A stretch of DNA of 64,000 nt from Pseudoalteromonas sp. OOF1S-7 (GTDB lineage Bacteria; Pseudomonadota; Gammaproteobacteria; Enterobacterales; Alteromonadaceae): positions 43,108 through 107,107 of the forward strand of contig NZ_JAKRFZ010000017.1 in the NCBI RefSeq assembly GCF_022347765.1, read 5' to 3'. Position numbers and translations under genes: made by a program. Position 1 is the first letter of the stretch. Each line of letters begins with the position of its first letter. Shown here one piece after another: positions 8,033 to 16,645 of this stretch. Below the pieces are notes generated by a model. It had not been told where the DNA came from, ran no database searches, and saw only the letters and a list, made by a program, of their open reading frames with translations.

Positions 8033-9145
8033 ATGGCATTAGCAAAAGTGATTAATCCACAATTTGTGCCAACCACTCAGTACAATCCTTGCTTATTGCA
8101 AGAAGCGTATATGGGCGAGCTGAGCGATCTGCGACAGCAGGCTAGCTGGTTGAGTCATCTGGTCGATACCATGCCAGCCGGTGTGGTGGTACTGGATGGT
8201 CAGGGCATGATAGCCAAGGCGAATCAGATAGCCATTGATATGCTAGGCGAACCTCTGGAAGGAGAAAAATGGTTCAGCATTATCCAGCGTTCATTTTGCC
8301 CACAGCAGGATGATGGCCATGAAGTGTCTCTCAAAGACGGACGTCTGATCAAACTCGATATTACTGCCCTGACCCCGGAGCCCGGGCAGTTGATCCTAAT
8401 GACAGATCTGACGGAAACAAGGCGTCTGCAAGCGCGTGTAGCCCATATGCAGCGCCTAAGCGCACTGGGTAAAATGGTCGCCTCTCTGGCGCACCAGGTA
8501 CGTACGCCTTTATCTGCTGCCATGTTGTATGGTGCAAATCTGGGCAGCAGTAAACTACCGGCACAGTCACGGGATAAGTTCCACTCTAAGCTGATGTCGC
8601 GTCTTAAAGATCTTGAAAATCAGGTCAATGATATGCTGTTGTTCGCAAAAAGTGGAGAGCAACAGGTAATTGAGCGCGTTTCAATGCAACAGCTGCTGAG
8701 TGAGGTCAAAGCCGGTGCCGATGCCATGGTATCACTGCATAAGGCAGAGTTAACCGTGGAGTTACCCGAGCCGGATATTGAAATTCTGGGCAATAAGACG
8801 GCACTGGCCAGTGCAATTCAGAATCTGATCCACAACAGCGTGCAACATATTGGCGCGGGTGCCAAAATAAAGATTTGCGCCAAGCGAGAGCCTGGTACGG
8901 ATACCGTACGTATCAGTGTTGCAGACAACGGTCCCGGTGTTGACCTGAGCCAGGCAAGCAAATTATTTGAACCATTTTATACGACTAAATCACAAGGCAC
9001 TGGCCTGGGGTTAGCCGTCGTCAACTCCGTTGCCCATTCGCACAAAGGCCGGGTTGACGTTAGCAACAACGAAAGCGGAGGCGCATGTTTTAGCATGCTA
9101 CTGCCCATTTCCAGCGAACATTCATCATTACAGGAGGCCGTATGA
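8033..9145 (+). CDS. flrB: Flagellar sensor histidine kinase FlrB/FleS
   Basis: A 370-residue soluble kinase that phosphorylates FlrC. An N-terminal PAS-like sensor (about residues 40-128) is followed by a dimerisation/phosphoacceptor helix with LSALGKMVASLAHQVRTPLS (His154) and a HATPase domain with NLIHNSVQHI, VADNGPGV and KSQGTGLGLAVV. No membrane segment is visible, as is usual for FleS/FlrB. It overlaps flrC by four bases (ATGA), indicating translational coupling. A sigma-54 promoter lies directly upstream. Confidence 0.94.
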   Translation: MALAKVINPQFVPTTQYNPCLLQEAYMGELSDLRQQASWLSHLVDTMPAGVVVLDGQGMIAKANQIAIDMLGEPLEGEKWFSIIQRSFCPQQDDGHEVSLKDGRLIKLDITALTPEPGQLILMTDLTETRRLQARVAHMQRLSALGKMVASLAHQVRTPLSAAMLYGANLGSSKLPAQSRDKFHSKLMSRLKDLENQVNDMLLFAKSGEQQVIERVSMQQLLSEVKAGADAMVSLHKAELTVELPEPDIEILGNKTALASAIQNLIHNSVQHIGAGAKIKICAKREPGTDTVRISVADNGPGVDLSQASKLFEPFYTTKSQGTGLGLAVVNSVAHSHKGRVDVSNNESGGACFSMLLPISSEHSSLQEAV

Positions 9146-10551
9146 GCAACAAAATTTTGGTTGTAGAAGACGATGCCGGGTTGCGTGAAGCACTGATTGA
9201 CACCCTTGAAATATCGGGATTTGAGTGCGTCGAAGCTGATAGCGCTGAGCAGGCAGTCTTATTGCTAAAAGAACAGGCATTTTCACTGTTGGTCAGTGAT
9301 GTACAAATGGGGGCGATGAGTGGTCTGGATCTACTCAGATCGGTGAAGCTCAATTACCCTGAGTTGCCAGTGTTAATGATGACCGCCTATGCCACGATTG
9401 ACGATGCGGTTGAAGCGATGAGACTTGGCGCGATTGATTATATGGCCAAGCCCTTTGCGCCTGAAGTATTGCTGAACATGGTCAGTCGCTATATGCCCGA
9501 GAAAGAGAAAGAAACGGATGGCCCGGTTGTGGCTGACAGCAAAAGTCTCGAGCTGCTTGAGCTTGCCAAAAAAGTGGCCCGCTCAGATGCCAGTGTGATG
9601 GTGTTGGGTCCCAGTGGCTCAGGCAAAGAGGTACTTGCTCGTTACATCCATGACCGTTCAGAGCGCGCTGATCAGCCATTTGTGGCCATTAACTGTGCGG
9701 CGATCCCGGAAAATATGCTGGAAGCCACTTTGTTTGGTTATGAAAAGGGCGCCTTTACTGGTGCAATTGCAGCCTGTCCGGGTAAGTTCGAACAGGCACA
9801 GAAAGGCACCATTTTGTTGGATGAAATCACCGAAATGGATCTGGGCTTACAAGCCAAATTACTGCGGGTACTACAAGAAAGGGAAGTTGAACGTCTCGGG
9901 GGTCGCAAAACGATTGAGCTGGATGTTCGGGTTCTGGCAACCAGTAACCGAGACCTCAAAGAGGCAGTGAAGGATGGCGTATTCCGTGAAGACCTTTATT
10001 ACCGGCTTAATGTGTTTCCTTTAACCTGGCTACCACTGGCTGAGCGCTGTGGCGATGTTGTGCCACTGGCGGAACATCTGTTACAGCGTCATTGTGACAA
10101 AGCCGGAAAACTGACGCCCACGCTATCGCCGTGTGCCAAAGACAAGCTGCTCAGCCATGCCTGGCCTGGTAACGTCAGAGAGTTAGATAATGTAGTACAG
10201 CGGGCGTTGATCCTACAGCAGGGAGCAAGCATTACCGCTGATGACATCTTTATTGAGAATTTTTCTCCCGTTTTTAGCTGCACAGCGCAACAGCCACCTG
10301 AACAACCTGTAGCATTGACCGTCACCGATGTTGAACCTGCTGATCAGGCTGACATCAATATGGCTGACGATGCCGACGGCTTGAGCTATAAAGAAGAGTT
10401 GCAGGACAAAGAACATCAGATCATTCTGGACACGCTGAACCGTTGCAATGGTAAGCGTAAGGATGTGGCTGAGTTGCTTGGGATCAGCCCAAGAACACTC
10501 AGATATAAGCTGGCCAGAATGCGCGATTTGGGGTTACCCGTACCGGCCTGA
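9142..10551 (+). CDS. flrC: Flagellar response regulator FlrC/FleR
   Basis: A 469-residue NtrC-type regulator that, with sigma-54, activates middle flagellar genes (basal body, export apparatus). The receiver domain has VVEDDAG and phosphoacceptor Asp53 (LLVSDVQMG). The AAA+ domain has Walker A GPSGSGKE (156-163), the GAFTGA loop and GTILLDEITEMD. The C-terminal HTH has DVAELLGISPRTLRYKL. It starts inside the flrB stop (ATGA). A hairpin follows. The sites before fliE, fliI, fliK and flhA are its likely targets. Confidence 0.95.
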   Translation: MSNKILVVEDDAGLREALIDTLEISGFECVEADSAEQAVLLLKEQAFSLLVSDVQMGAMSGLDLLRSVKLNYPELPVLMMTAYATIDDAVEAMRLGAIDYMAKPFAPEVLLNMVSRYMPEKEKETDGPVVADSKSLELLELAKKVARSDASVMVLGPSGSGKEVLARYIHDRSERADQPFVAINCAAIPENMLEATLFGYEKGAFTGAIAACPGKFEQAQKGTILLDEITEMDLGLQAKLLRVLQEREVERLGGRKTIELDVRVLATSNRDLKEAVKDGVFREDLYYRLNVFPLTWLPLAERCGDVVPLAEHLLQRHCDKAGKLTPTLSPCAKDKLLSHAWPGNVRELDNVVQRALILQQGASITADDIFIENFSPVFSCTAQQPPEQPVALTVTDVEPADQADINMADDADGLSYKEELQDKEHQIILDTLNRCNGKRKDVAELLGISPRTLRYKLARMRDLGLPVPA

Positions 10552-10566
10552 GTTGCAAACCATACC

Positions 10567-10593
10567 ATCCGGGCAATCATTGCCCGGATTTCC
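10567..10593 (+). terminator. Hairpin after flrC
   Basis: ATCCGGGCAA (10567-10576) and TTGCCCGGAT (10580-10589) form a stable stem with a three-base loop. The T-tract behind it is short, so termination may be partial. Confidence 0.6.
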
Positions 10594-10678
10594 CGTCTTT
10601 CATAATGAGAAGTGTCACTGTCAAAAATTCGACTCTGTGATTTGTTGTGTAATTCATTGAATTTATTGAATTTATTTG

Positions 10679-10694
10679 TGGCATGATTTGTGCT
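10679..10694 (+). promoter_or_regulatory. Sigma-54 promoter for fliE operon
   Basis: TGGCAT-GATTT-GTGCT with GG (10680-10681) and GC (10692-10693) ten bases apart. The fliE ATG at 10734 lies 40 bases downstream. The -12 box has one mismatch (GTGC for TTGC). Confidence 0.75.
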
Positions 10695-10733
10695 TTATTA
10701 GAGTTATGTATAACTCACAAAGTGAGCCAGACC

Positions 10734-11075
10734 ATGAAAATTCAATCTACCGGGCTGTACCAGGAAATGCAGGCAATGGCCTCAGAGGCCGGCCGTGTCA
10801 GACCTCAGGACCCGAATAAGCTACCCGTTCAGGCAACGGCTGCAACATCAAGCGCCCAGTTTGGCGACTTACTCAGTGATGCACTCAATACGGTTGCGGG
10901 GTTACAACGAGATGCTAAAGAAAAGGTCACCGCAGTTGAAATGGGGGATCGTAGTGTATCTTTAGCAGAAGCGATGATTGCCAAAAACAAATCATCGGTG
11001 GCTTTTGATGCCACAATGCAGGTCAGAAATAAGCTGATCGAAGCATATAAAGACATCATGAGCATGCCGGTATAA
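10734..11075 (+). CDS. fliE: Flagellar hook-basal body protein FliE
   Basis: A 113-residue protein linking the MS ring to the rod and exported early. The family C-terminal pattern is present: VSLAEAMIAKNKSSVAFDATMQVRNKLIEAY followed by MSMPV. I take the ATG at 10734 (MKIQSTGLYQEM) because it matches the family start; the longer frame from 10683 would overlap the sigma-54 promoter. First gene of fliEFGH; fliF starts 23 bases after its stop. Confidence 0.94.
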   Translation: MKIQSTGLYQEMQAMASEAGRVRPQDPNKLPVQATAATSSAQFGDLLSDALNTVAGLQRDAKEKVTAVEMGDRSVSLAEAMIAKNKSSVAFDATMQVRNKLIEAYKDIMSMPV

Positions 11076-11098
11076 ACAGAGTTTAGTGGAGAGTAATC

Positions 11099-12817
11099 GT
11101 GGCTACCAATCAATCAACCGATCTGGCACTTGCTGATGGACAACCAGTTCCTGGTGCAGGTGGTGATGCAGATACGCAACAAGAGCAAAAATCGGGCTAC
11201 TTTAGTGCTTTGAGCGGTGTTGATATGCTCCGCCAGGTTACTTTGGTGATCGCACTGGCTATCTGCCTGGCAATCGCTATTTTCATCATTATATGGGCAC
11301 GTCAGCCCGATATGCGCCCGTTAGGTCAATACCCGACTGAAGAGCTGGTCCAGACTCTGGATTTTCTGGATGCGCAGAAAATCGAATATGACCTGGATGG
11401 CAATACCATCATGGTCGCAGAATCTGACTATCAGGATATCAAGTTGAGAATGGCCCGTGACGGGTTCAGTCAGGCCCCCAGCAGCGGTACCGATATCTTA
11501 ATGCAGGATATGGGCTTTGGTGTGAGTCAACGGCTTGAGCGTGAGCGCCTTAAGCATAGCCGTGAACAACAGCTGGCACGCACAATAGAAGAGCTTCAAG
11601 ACATCAACCGTGCCAAAGTTTTATTGGCTATTCCCAAAGAAAACGTATTTGCACGCCGTGAAAAACAGCCGTCAGCGACTGTGGTGGTGACGTTGAAGCG
11701 TGGCCGGACACTGGACAGCGAAGAAGTGGATTCCATCGTCGATATTGTTGCATCTGCTGTGCAAGGTTTGACGCCAGCTCGAGTAACCGTGACAGATCAG
11801 AATGGTCGCTTGCTCAATTCCGGTTCTCAGGACTCGCTGGCTGCACGATCTCGTAAAGAATATGAAATTGAGCGCAAGCGCGAGCAGGAATATCTGGAAA
11901 AAATCGACAGCATTATGATCCCGGTAGTGGGGCTGGGTAAATACACAGCGCAGGTTGATCTGACAATGGACTTCAGCGCGGTAGAAGAAACCCAAAAACG
12001 CTTTAATCCGGACTTACCTGCGGTACGCAGTGAAACTACATTTGAAGAGAATAATGTAGGCGGCCTGGCCGTGGGTATCCCGGGTGCGCTGACAAACCAA
12101 CCGCCAGTAAACTCCAACATCCCTGAAGTGGCTGGCCAGGGCAATGGTTCAGGCACAACTCCGTCACGTATTCATAAAGAAGCCACACGTAACTATGAGC
12201 TGGATACCACCATTTCTCATAAGCGTCAGCAAACTGGCGTGATCCGTCGTATCAGTGTCTCAGTCGCGGTCGACTATATGAACAAACCGGATGCTGAAGG
12301 TAATATGGTGATGACGGCACGTTCACAAGAAGAACTCAATAACATACGTCGTTTATTGCAAGGTGGTGTGGGCTTTGATATGCAGCGTGGTGATGCACTG
12401 GAAGTGGTGACCGTCCCATTTGTGCGTGAAAATATTCTTGAAGAGAGTGATTTACCACTGTGGGAACAAGAGTGGTTTATGAAAACCATCCGGTTGGTCA
12501 TGGGCGCATTGGTTATTATTGTGCTGATTTTGGCGGTTGTCAGACCTATGCTGAAACGCCTGATTTACCCGGAAGATACGCTGGAAGAGTATGATGAAGA
12601 TGCGCTAACCTCAGGAGTAGACCTTGGCGACAGTACTTTAGATATGCTAAACAATGACTTTGATGAATCAGCAGTTGGCTTCTCTTCCGATGGTACATTA
12701 CAATTGCCAGACTTACATGGTGACGAAGACTTGCTTAAAGCGGTTCGTGCACTGGTTGCCAATGAGCCAGAGCTGTCTTCTCAAGTAGTCAAAGCATGGT
12801 TAACTGAAGATGAGTGA
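11099..12817 (+). CDS. fliF: Flagellar MS-ring protein FliF
   Basis: A 572-residue inner-membrane ring protein, the base on which the flagellum assembles. Two transmembrane helices frame the periplasmic part (about 46-67 and 464-482). Between them are the ring-building motifs, for example ELQDINRAKVLLAIPKENVF. The C-terminus, LLKAVRALVANEPELSSQVVKAWL, is the FliG-binding segment. The start is GTG at 11099 with a GTGGAG-type SD. The 3' end overlaps fliG by eight bases, coupling ring and rotor synthesis. Confidence 0.96.
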   Translation: MATNQSTDLALADGQPVPGAGGDADTQQEQKSGYFSALSGVDMLRQVTLVIALAICLAIAIFIIIWARQPDMRPLGQYPTEELVQTLDFLDAQKIEYDLDGNTIMVAESDYQDIKLRMARDGFSQAPSSGTDILMQDMGFGVSQRLERERLKHSREQQLARTIEELQDINRAKVLLAIPKENVFARREKQPSATVVVTLKRGRTLDSEEVDSIVDIVASAVQGLTPARVTVTDQNGRLLNSGSQDSLAARSRKEYEIERKREQEYLEKIDSIMIPVVGLGKYTAQVDLTMDFSAVEETQKRFNPDLPAVRSETTFEENNVGGLAVGIPGALTNQPPVNSNIPEVAGQGNGSGTTPSRIHKEATRNYELDTTISHKRQQTGVIRRISVSVAVDYMNKPDAEGNMVMTARSQEELNNIRRLLQGGVGFDMQRGDALEVVTVPFVRENILEESDLPLWEQEWFMKTIRLVMGALVIIVLILAVVRPMLKRLIYPEDTLEEYDEDALTSGVDLGDSTLDMLNNDFDESAVGFSSDGTLQLPDLHGDEDLLKAVRALVANEPELSSQVVKAWLTEDE

Positions 12818-13850
12818 TGAAGAACAAAAACAACTGCCGCCGGCATTTGATGTAGACAAACTGGATGGGGTCGACAAGGCTGCCATCCTGCTACTGAGCC
12901 TGACGGAAGAAGATGCCGCCCAGATCCTGAAGCATCTGGAACCCAAACAGGTTCAGAAAGTGGGCATGGCGATGGCGGCACTCGATGATTTGTCGCAGGC
13001 AAAAATCAGTGCGGTACACAATCTGTTTATCGAACAGATCCAAAGCTTCAGTACCATTGGCTTCCAGTCAGAAGACTTCATTAAGAAGGCACTGACAGCG
13101 GCACTGGGTGAAGATAAGGCAGCCAGCCTGATCGATCAAATTGTGATGGGCTCAGGTGCTAAAGGTCTGGATTCACTGAAATGGATGGACTCCAAACAGG
13201 TGGCTAATATCATCCGGAACGAGCACCCGCAGATCCAGACAATTGTATTATCTTATCTGGAGCCGGAACAGTCCGCCGAGATATTGTCTCAGTTCCCGGA
13301 GAAAGTTCGTCTCGACCTGACAATGCGTATCGCTAACCTGGAAGAAGTTCAGCCTGCGGCACTGCAAGAGCTGAACGAAATCATGGAGAAACAGTTCGCC
13401 GGTCAGGCCGGTGCGCAGGCTGCGAAAATGGGTGGTCTGAAAGCCGCTGCGGATATTATGAACTACCTGGATACCAACATTGAGGGCCAGTTAATGGACT
13501 CTATCCGTGAACATGATGAAGAGATGTCACAGCAAATTCAGGACCTGATGTTTGTCTTTGAAAACCTTATGGATGTAGAGGACAGGGGGATTCAGGCGAT
13601 TCTGCGAGAAGTGCAGCAGGACGTGCTGATGAAAGCCATTAAAGGCGCCGATGACTCTCTGAAAGACAAGATCATGAAGAACATGTCTAAACGTGCCGCA
13701 GAAATGATGGCCGATGATCTGGAGGCCATGCCTCCTGTGCGGATCAGTGAAGTAGAAGCGGCGCAAAAAGAGATCCTGGCAACGGCTCGGCGTCTTGCTG
13801 ACTCGGGTGAAATTATGCTCGGTGGTGGTGGTGGTGAGGAGTTCCTGTAA
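12810..13850 (+). CDS. fliG: Flagellar motor switch protein FliG
   Basis: A 346-residue rotor protein that transmits torque from the stator and binds FliF and FliM. Visible parts are the N-domain DGVDKAAILLLSLTEEDAAQILKHLEPKQVQKVG, the middle EHPQIQTIVLSYLEPEQSAEILS and the C-domain MFVFENLMDVEDRGIQAILREV with charged torque residues. It ends in a short Gly-rich tail GGGGGEEFL. It starts inside the fliF stop region, and fliH follows three bases after its stop. Confidence 0.96.
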   Translation: MSDEEQKQLPPAFDVDKLDGVDKAAILLLSLTEEDAAQILKHLEPKQVQKVGMAMAALDDLSQAKISAVHNLFIEQIQSFSTIGFQSEDFIKKALTAALGEDKAASLIDQIVMGSGAKGLDSLKWMDSKQVANIIRNEHPQIQTIVLSYLEPEQSAEILSQFPEKVRLDLTMRIANLEEVQPAALQELNEIMEKQFAGQAGAQAAKMGGLKAAADIMNYLDTNIEGQLMDSIREHDEEMSQQIQDLMFVFENLMDVEDRGIQAILREVQQDVLMKAIKGADDSLKDKIMKNMSKRAAEMMADDLEAMPPVRISEVEAAQKEILATARRLADSGEIMLGGGGGEEFL

Positions 13851-13853
13851 GCC

Positions 13854-14669
13854 ATGGCAGAAAAAAAGTTATATCGTGGTAAACCGGTCAGCTCTGAAGC
13901 GCTGGATGAACTGTTAGAAAACTGGCCGATCCCAGATGTGGAGGAGGACTTGAGTAAGTACTCAGGGCGTTCAACGGCAATGGGGACACCTCTTGAGGAG
14001 CTTTATCAGCAAAAAGTGAAACACGCCGAGCCGGAACCTGAAGAAGAAACCGTCCCAACGCTGACCCTTGAAGAGCTGGAGCAGATAAGGCAAGACGCAT
14101 ATGAAGAAGGGCTCAAGCAGGGCCATGAACAGGGTTATATCGAGGGTTTTGACAAAGGCGTCAGTGAAGGCAAAGAAGCTGGTTACAAAGAAGGCGTCAC
14201 GCTCGGTAAAGAGCAGGGGATCGAAGAATCTAAGCCCCTGATAGAAGAGCGCCTGCATGCTTTGTCTGCGTTACTGGAGGCCACCCAAAAACCCCTGCGC
14301 CAGATAGATGAAGCAGCAGAAAAGCAACTACTACAACTCGTCAATTTATTGGCAGAGCAAGTGATTTTTGAGCAGGTTAAGACGCGCCCGGAGCTTATTT
14401 TGCAAGCACTGAAGAAGGGGATTGATGCGTTACCACTGCATGATACGCAGATGCGGATCAATTTGCATCCCGATGATCTGGCGCTGGTCAAAGAGGCGTA
14501 TGGTGAAGACACCATTGCTGAGCAACACTGGCAACTCGTACCCGAACCGACTCTTGAGCGGGGGGGATGTCAGATCAGAACTCCTGAATCGTCCATCGAC
14601 TTAAGTCTTAAAAATCGCATCAGCGAAGTGCTTGGCAGCTTCTTACAAGGTAACGGTGTGGACTCCTGA
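13854..14669 (+). CDS. fliH: Flagellar export regulator FliH
   Basis: A 271-residue cytoplasmic protein that holds and restrains the FliI ATPase. The middle carries the family's GxxxG-type repeat (YEEGLKQGHEQGYIEGFDKG continuing to EAGYKEGVTLG, about residues 82-125). The C-terminal FliH domain shows LVNLLAEQVIFEQVKTRPELI and ERGGCQIRTPESSIDLSL. The N-terminus is charged and poorly conserved, as usual. It is the last gene before the fliH-fliI gap. Confidence 0.92.
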   Translation: MAEKKLYRGKPVSSEALDELLENWPIPDVEEDLSKYSGRSTAMGTPLEELYQQKVKHAEPEPEEETVPTLTLEELEQIRQDAYEEGLKQGHEQGYIEGFDKGVSEGKEAGYKEGVTLGKEQGIEESKPLIEERLHALSALLEATQKPLRQIDEAAEKQLLQLVNLLAEQVIFEQVKTRPELILQALKKGIDALPLHDTQMRINLHPDDLALVKEAYGEDTIAEQHWQLVPEPTLERGGCQIRTPESSIDLSLKNRISEVLGSFLQGNGVDS

Positions 14670-14708
14670 ACCACACCATAATGCGGTGTACTCACCGAGT
14701 CACCGCAT
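14655..14708 (+). other. Two hairpins in the fliH-fliI gap
   Basis: GGTGTG (14655-14660) can pair with CACACC (14672-14677) across the fliH stop, and ATGCGGTG (14681-14688) pairs perfectly with CACCGCAT (14701-14708) over a 12-base loop. There is no T-run. They may attenuate or process the upstream transcript before the new promoter at 14721. Confidence 0.45.
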
Positions 14709-14720
14709 AGTGATAAATAT

Positions 14721-14736
14721 TGGTGTGTTTTTTGCA
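14721..14736 (+). promoter_or_regulatory. Candidate sigma-54 promoter before fliI
   Basis: TGGTGT-GTTTT-TTGCA: GG (14722-14723) and GC (14734-14735) are ten bases apart and the -12 box is perfect, while the -24 box is weaker after TGG. It shares the block TGTTTTTTGCAT with the fliK site. The fliI ATG lies 36 bases downstream. Confidence 0.55.
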
Positions 14737-14771
14737 TGAGTGAATTATCTGAACTTTTTCACCGATAACAA

Positions 14772-16115
14772 ATGACCGTATCCAGTTCGACACAGCAGCC
14801 TCTGGCTGAACGCCTGCAAAAATGTCAAAAACATATCCAACCCTATGGTGTCGCTGTTGCGGGCAGCCTGACTCGCGTAGTTGGTCTGACACTGGAAGCC
14901 AGGGGCCTCAATGCCCCCGTTGGCAGTCAGTGTAAGATCGAAACCATCCGGGGTTTCGTCGATGCAGAAGTCATCGGGTTTAACCAGGATACCCTCTATC
15001 TGATGCCTAATGATCATATTTCGGGTGTTTTACCGGGGGCGCGTGTGATCCCGCAAATTAAAGAAGCGGGCTTGCCGGTGGGCATGAGTTTGTTAGGCCG
15101 GGTGGTGGACGGACTGGGGCGCCCGTTAGATGGCCTGGGAGCGATCGAAGCAGAAACTCACCTTAAATTTGCTCAGGCAGCCATTAACCCACTGGCCCGG
15201 CGCCCAATTAAAGAACCGATGGATGTGGGTGTGCGCGCCATCAACTCTATTGTGACTGTGGGTCAGGGACAGCGGATGGGTTTGTTTGCGGGCAGTGGTG
15301 TGGGTAAATCCGTGTTGCTCGGCATGATGACACGTGGAAGTGAAGCGGATGTTATCGTGGTTGGCCTGGTTGGCGAACGGGGCCGCGAAGTAAAAGAATT
15401 CATCGACGAAATATTGGGGGTCGAGGGGCGGCGTCGCTCTGTGGTGGTTGCCGCGCCGGCTGATGCATCGCCGCTGATGCGGCTTAAAGGTTGTGAAAGT
15501 GCAGTAACCATTGCGGAATATTTTCGCGATCAGGGGCTGAACGTCCTGTTGCTACTCGACTCGGTGACTCGCTACGCCATGGCTCAGCGGGAAATTGCCC
15601 TGGCAGTAGGTGAACCACCGGCAACCAAAGGGTATCCGCCTTCTGTGTTTGCCAAGTTGCCGGCGCTGGTAGAGCGTGCGGGTAACGGTGGTGATGGCCA
15701 GGGCTCGATCACGGCCTTTTTCACAGTATTAAGTGAAGGGGATGATATGCAGGACCCCATTGCTGACTCGGCTCGGGCTATCCTTGATGGGCACATTGTA
15801 TTGTCACGGGACCTGGCAGACAGCGGTCACTATCCGGCTATTGACATCGAGAAGTCTATTTCGCGGGTGATGCCACAAGTGGTGTCTGAAAGCCATATGC
15901 AGCAGGCACGCGTGCTTAAACAGGTCTATTCCATGTACCAACAGAATAAAGATATGATCACTTTGGGGGCTTACCAGCAGGGAAGTGATCCCATGTTGGA
16001 TCAGGCCATCAATATGATGCCAAATATTAATGCCTTCTTGCAGCAGGGGATGAAAGACGTGCTGCATTATGACGAATGTCTGCAAGGTCTGGCACAGCTT
16101 CTGGGACAAGGTTAA
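14772..16115 (+). CDS. fliI: Flagellum-specific ATPase FliI
   Basis: A 447-residue ATPase of the flagellar type III export apparatus, related to the F1 beta subunit. Walker A GSGVGKS (174-180), VVGLVGERGREVKEF, Walker B NVLLLLDSVTRYAMAQREI and the family signature PPATKGYPPSVFAKLP are present. Its stop overlaps the fliJ start (TAATG). It has its own candidate sigma-54 promoter after a 102-base gap from fliH, unlike the tightly packed genes around it. Confidence 0.96.
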   Translation: MTVSSSTQQPLAERLQKCQKHIQPYGVAVAGSLTRVVGLTLEARGLNAPVGSQCKIETIRGFVDAEVIGFNQDTLYLMPNDHISGVLPGARVIPQIKEAGLPVGMSLLGRVVDGLGRPLDGLGAIEAETHLKFAQAAINPLARRPIKEPMDVGVRAINSIVTVGQGQRMGLFAGSGVGKSVLLGMMTRGSEADVIVVGLVGERGREVKEFIDEILGVEGRRRSVVVAAPADASPLMRLKGCESAVTIAEYFRDQGLNVLLLLDSVTRYAMAQREIALAVGEPPATKGYPPSVFAKLPALVERAGNGGDGQGSITAFFTVLSEGDDMQDPIADSARAILDGHIVLSRDLADSGHYPAIDIEKSISRVMPQVVSESHMQQARVLKQVYSMYQQNKDMITLGAYQQGSDPMLDQAINMMPNINAFLQQGMKDVLHYDECLQGLAQLLGQG

Positions 16116-16561
16116 TGGCAAATAACAAACTCGATCTGCTTTACAAACTGGAAAGCGAAAAAGAAGAAAAGCTGCGTCTGAACTTTATTCAGGCGGAGCA
16201 AAACTTTCATGCTAATCAACAAAAGCTTAATGGCCTCAATGATTTTCGCCTTGAGTACAGCCAGCAGCTGCACCAAAAAGCCCAGCAAGGTTTATCAAGC
16301 GCCGGGTTTGGCCAGTACCACGCATTTATTAATAAAATTGAGCAGGCTATCACGCAGCAGGCGAGCACAGTTGCAACGGCCAAGCGAGTGGTCGATCAAC
16401 GTCGTAAGTTATGGCTGGAGCAGCAAGTCAAGGCCAAAGCAATTGCCAAACTGATAGAGAAAAAAGCACTAGAACAACAGCAAAAGCTGGCCAAAGCCGA
16501 GCAGAAGATGCTGGACGAATTTGCCACCAATATTTTTATGCGGCGCAAGCAAGCACAATAA
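16115..16561 (+). CDS. fliJ: Flagellar export chaperone FliJ
   Basis: A 148-residue coiled-coil protein that works with FliI/FliH and passes empty export chaperones. The sequence is almost wholly helical, rich in Lys, Glu, Gln and Ala, with few Gly or Pro. The ATG at 16115 overlaps the fliI stop by one base and gives the usual FliJ length; the frame starting at 16076 lies inside fliI and is not needed. It is directly followed by the candidate fliK promoter. Confidence 0.9.
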   Translation: MANNKLDLLYKLESEKEEKLRLNFIQAEQNFHANQQKLNGLNDFRLEYSQQLHQKAQQGLSSAGFGQYHAFINKIEQAITQQASTVATAKRVVDQRRKLWLEQQVKAKAIAKLIEKKALEQQQKLAKAEQKMLDEFATNIFMRRKQAQ

Positions 16562-16562
16562 A

Positions 16563-16578
16563 TGGCTTGTTTTTTGCA
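16563..16578 (+). promoter_or_regulatory. Sigma-54 promoter for fliK operon
   Basis: TGGCTT-GTTTT-TTGCA: GG (16564-16565) and GC (16576-16577) ten bases apart. It begins two bases after the fliJ stop and lies about 70 bases before fliK. It is almost the same as the fliI site. Confidence 0.65.
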
Positions 16579-16645
16579 TTATCAACCCTGTAAATCAATT
16601 TAATCCGGTTAGCGGCGTAAACTTGCCGCAGATAAAGGTGACAGT

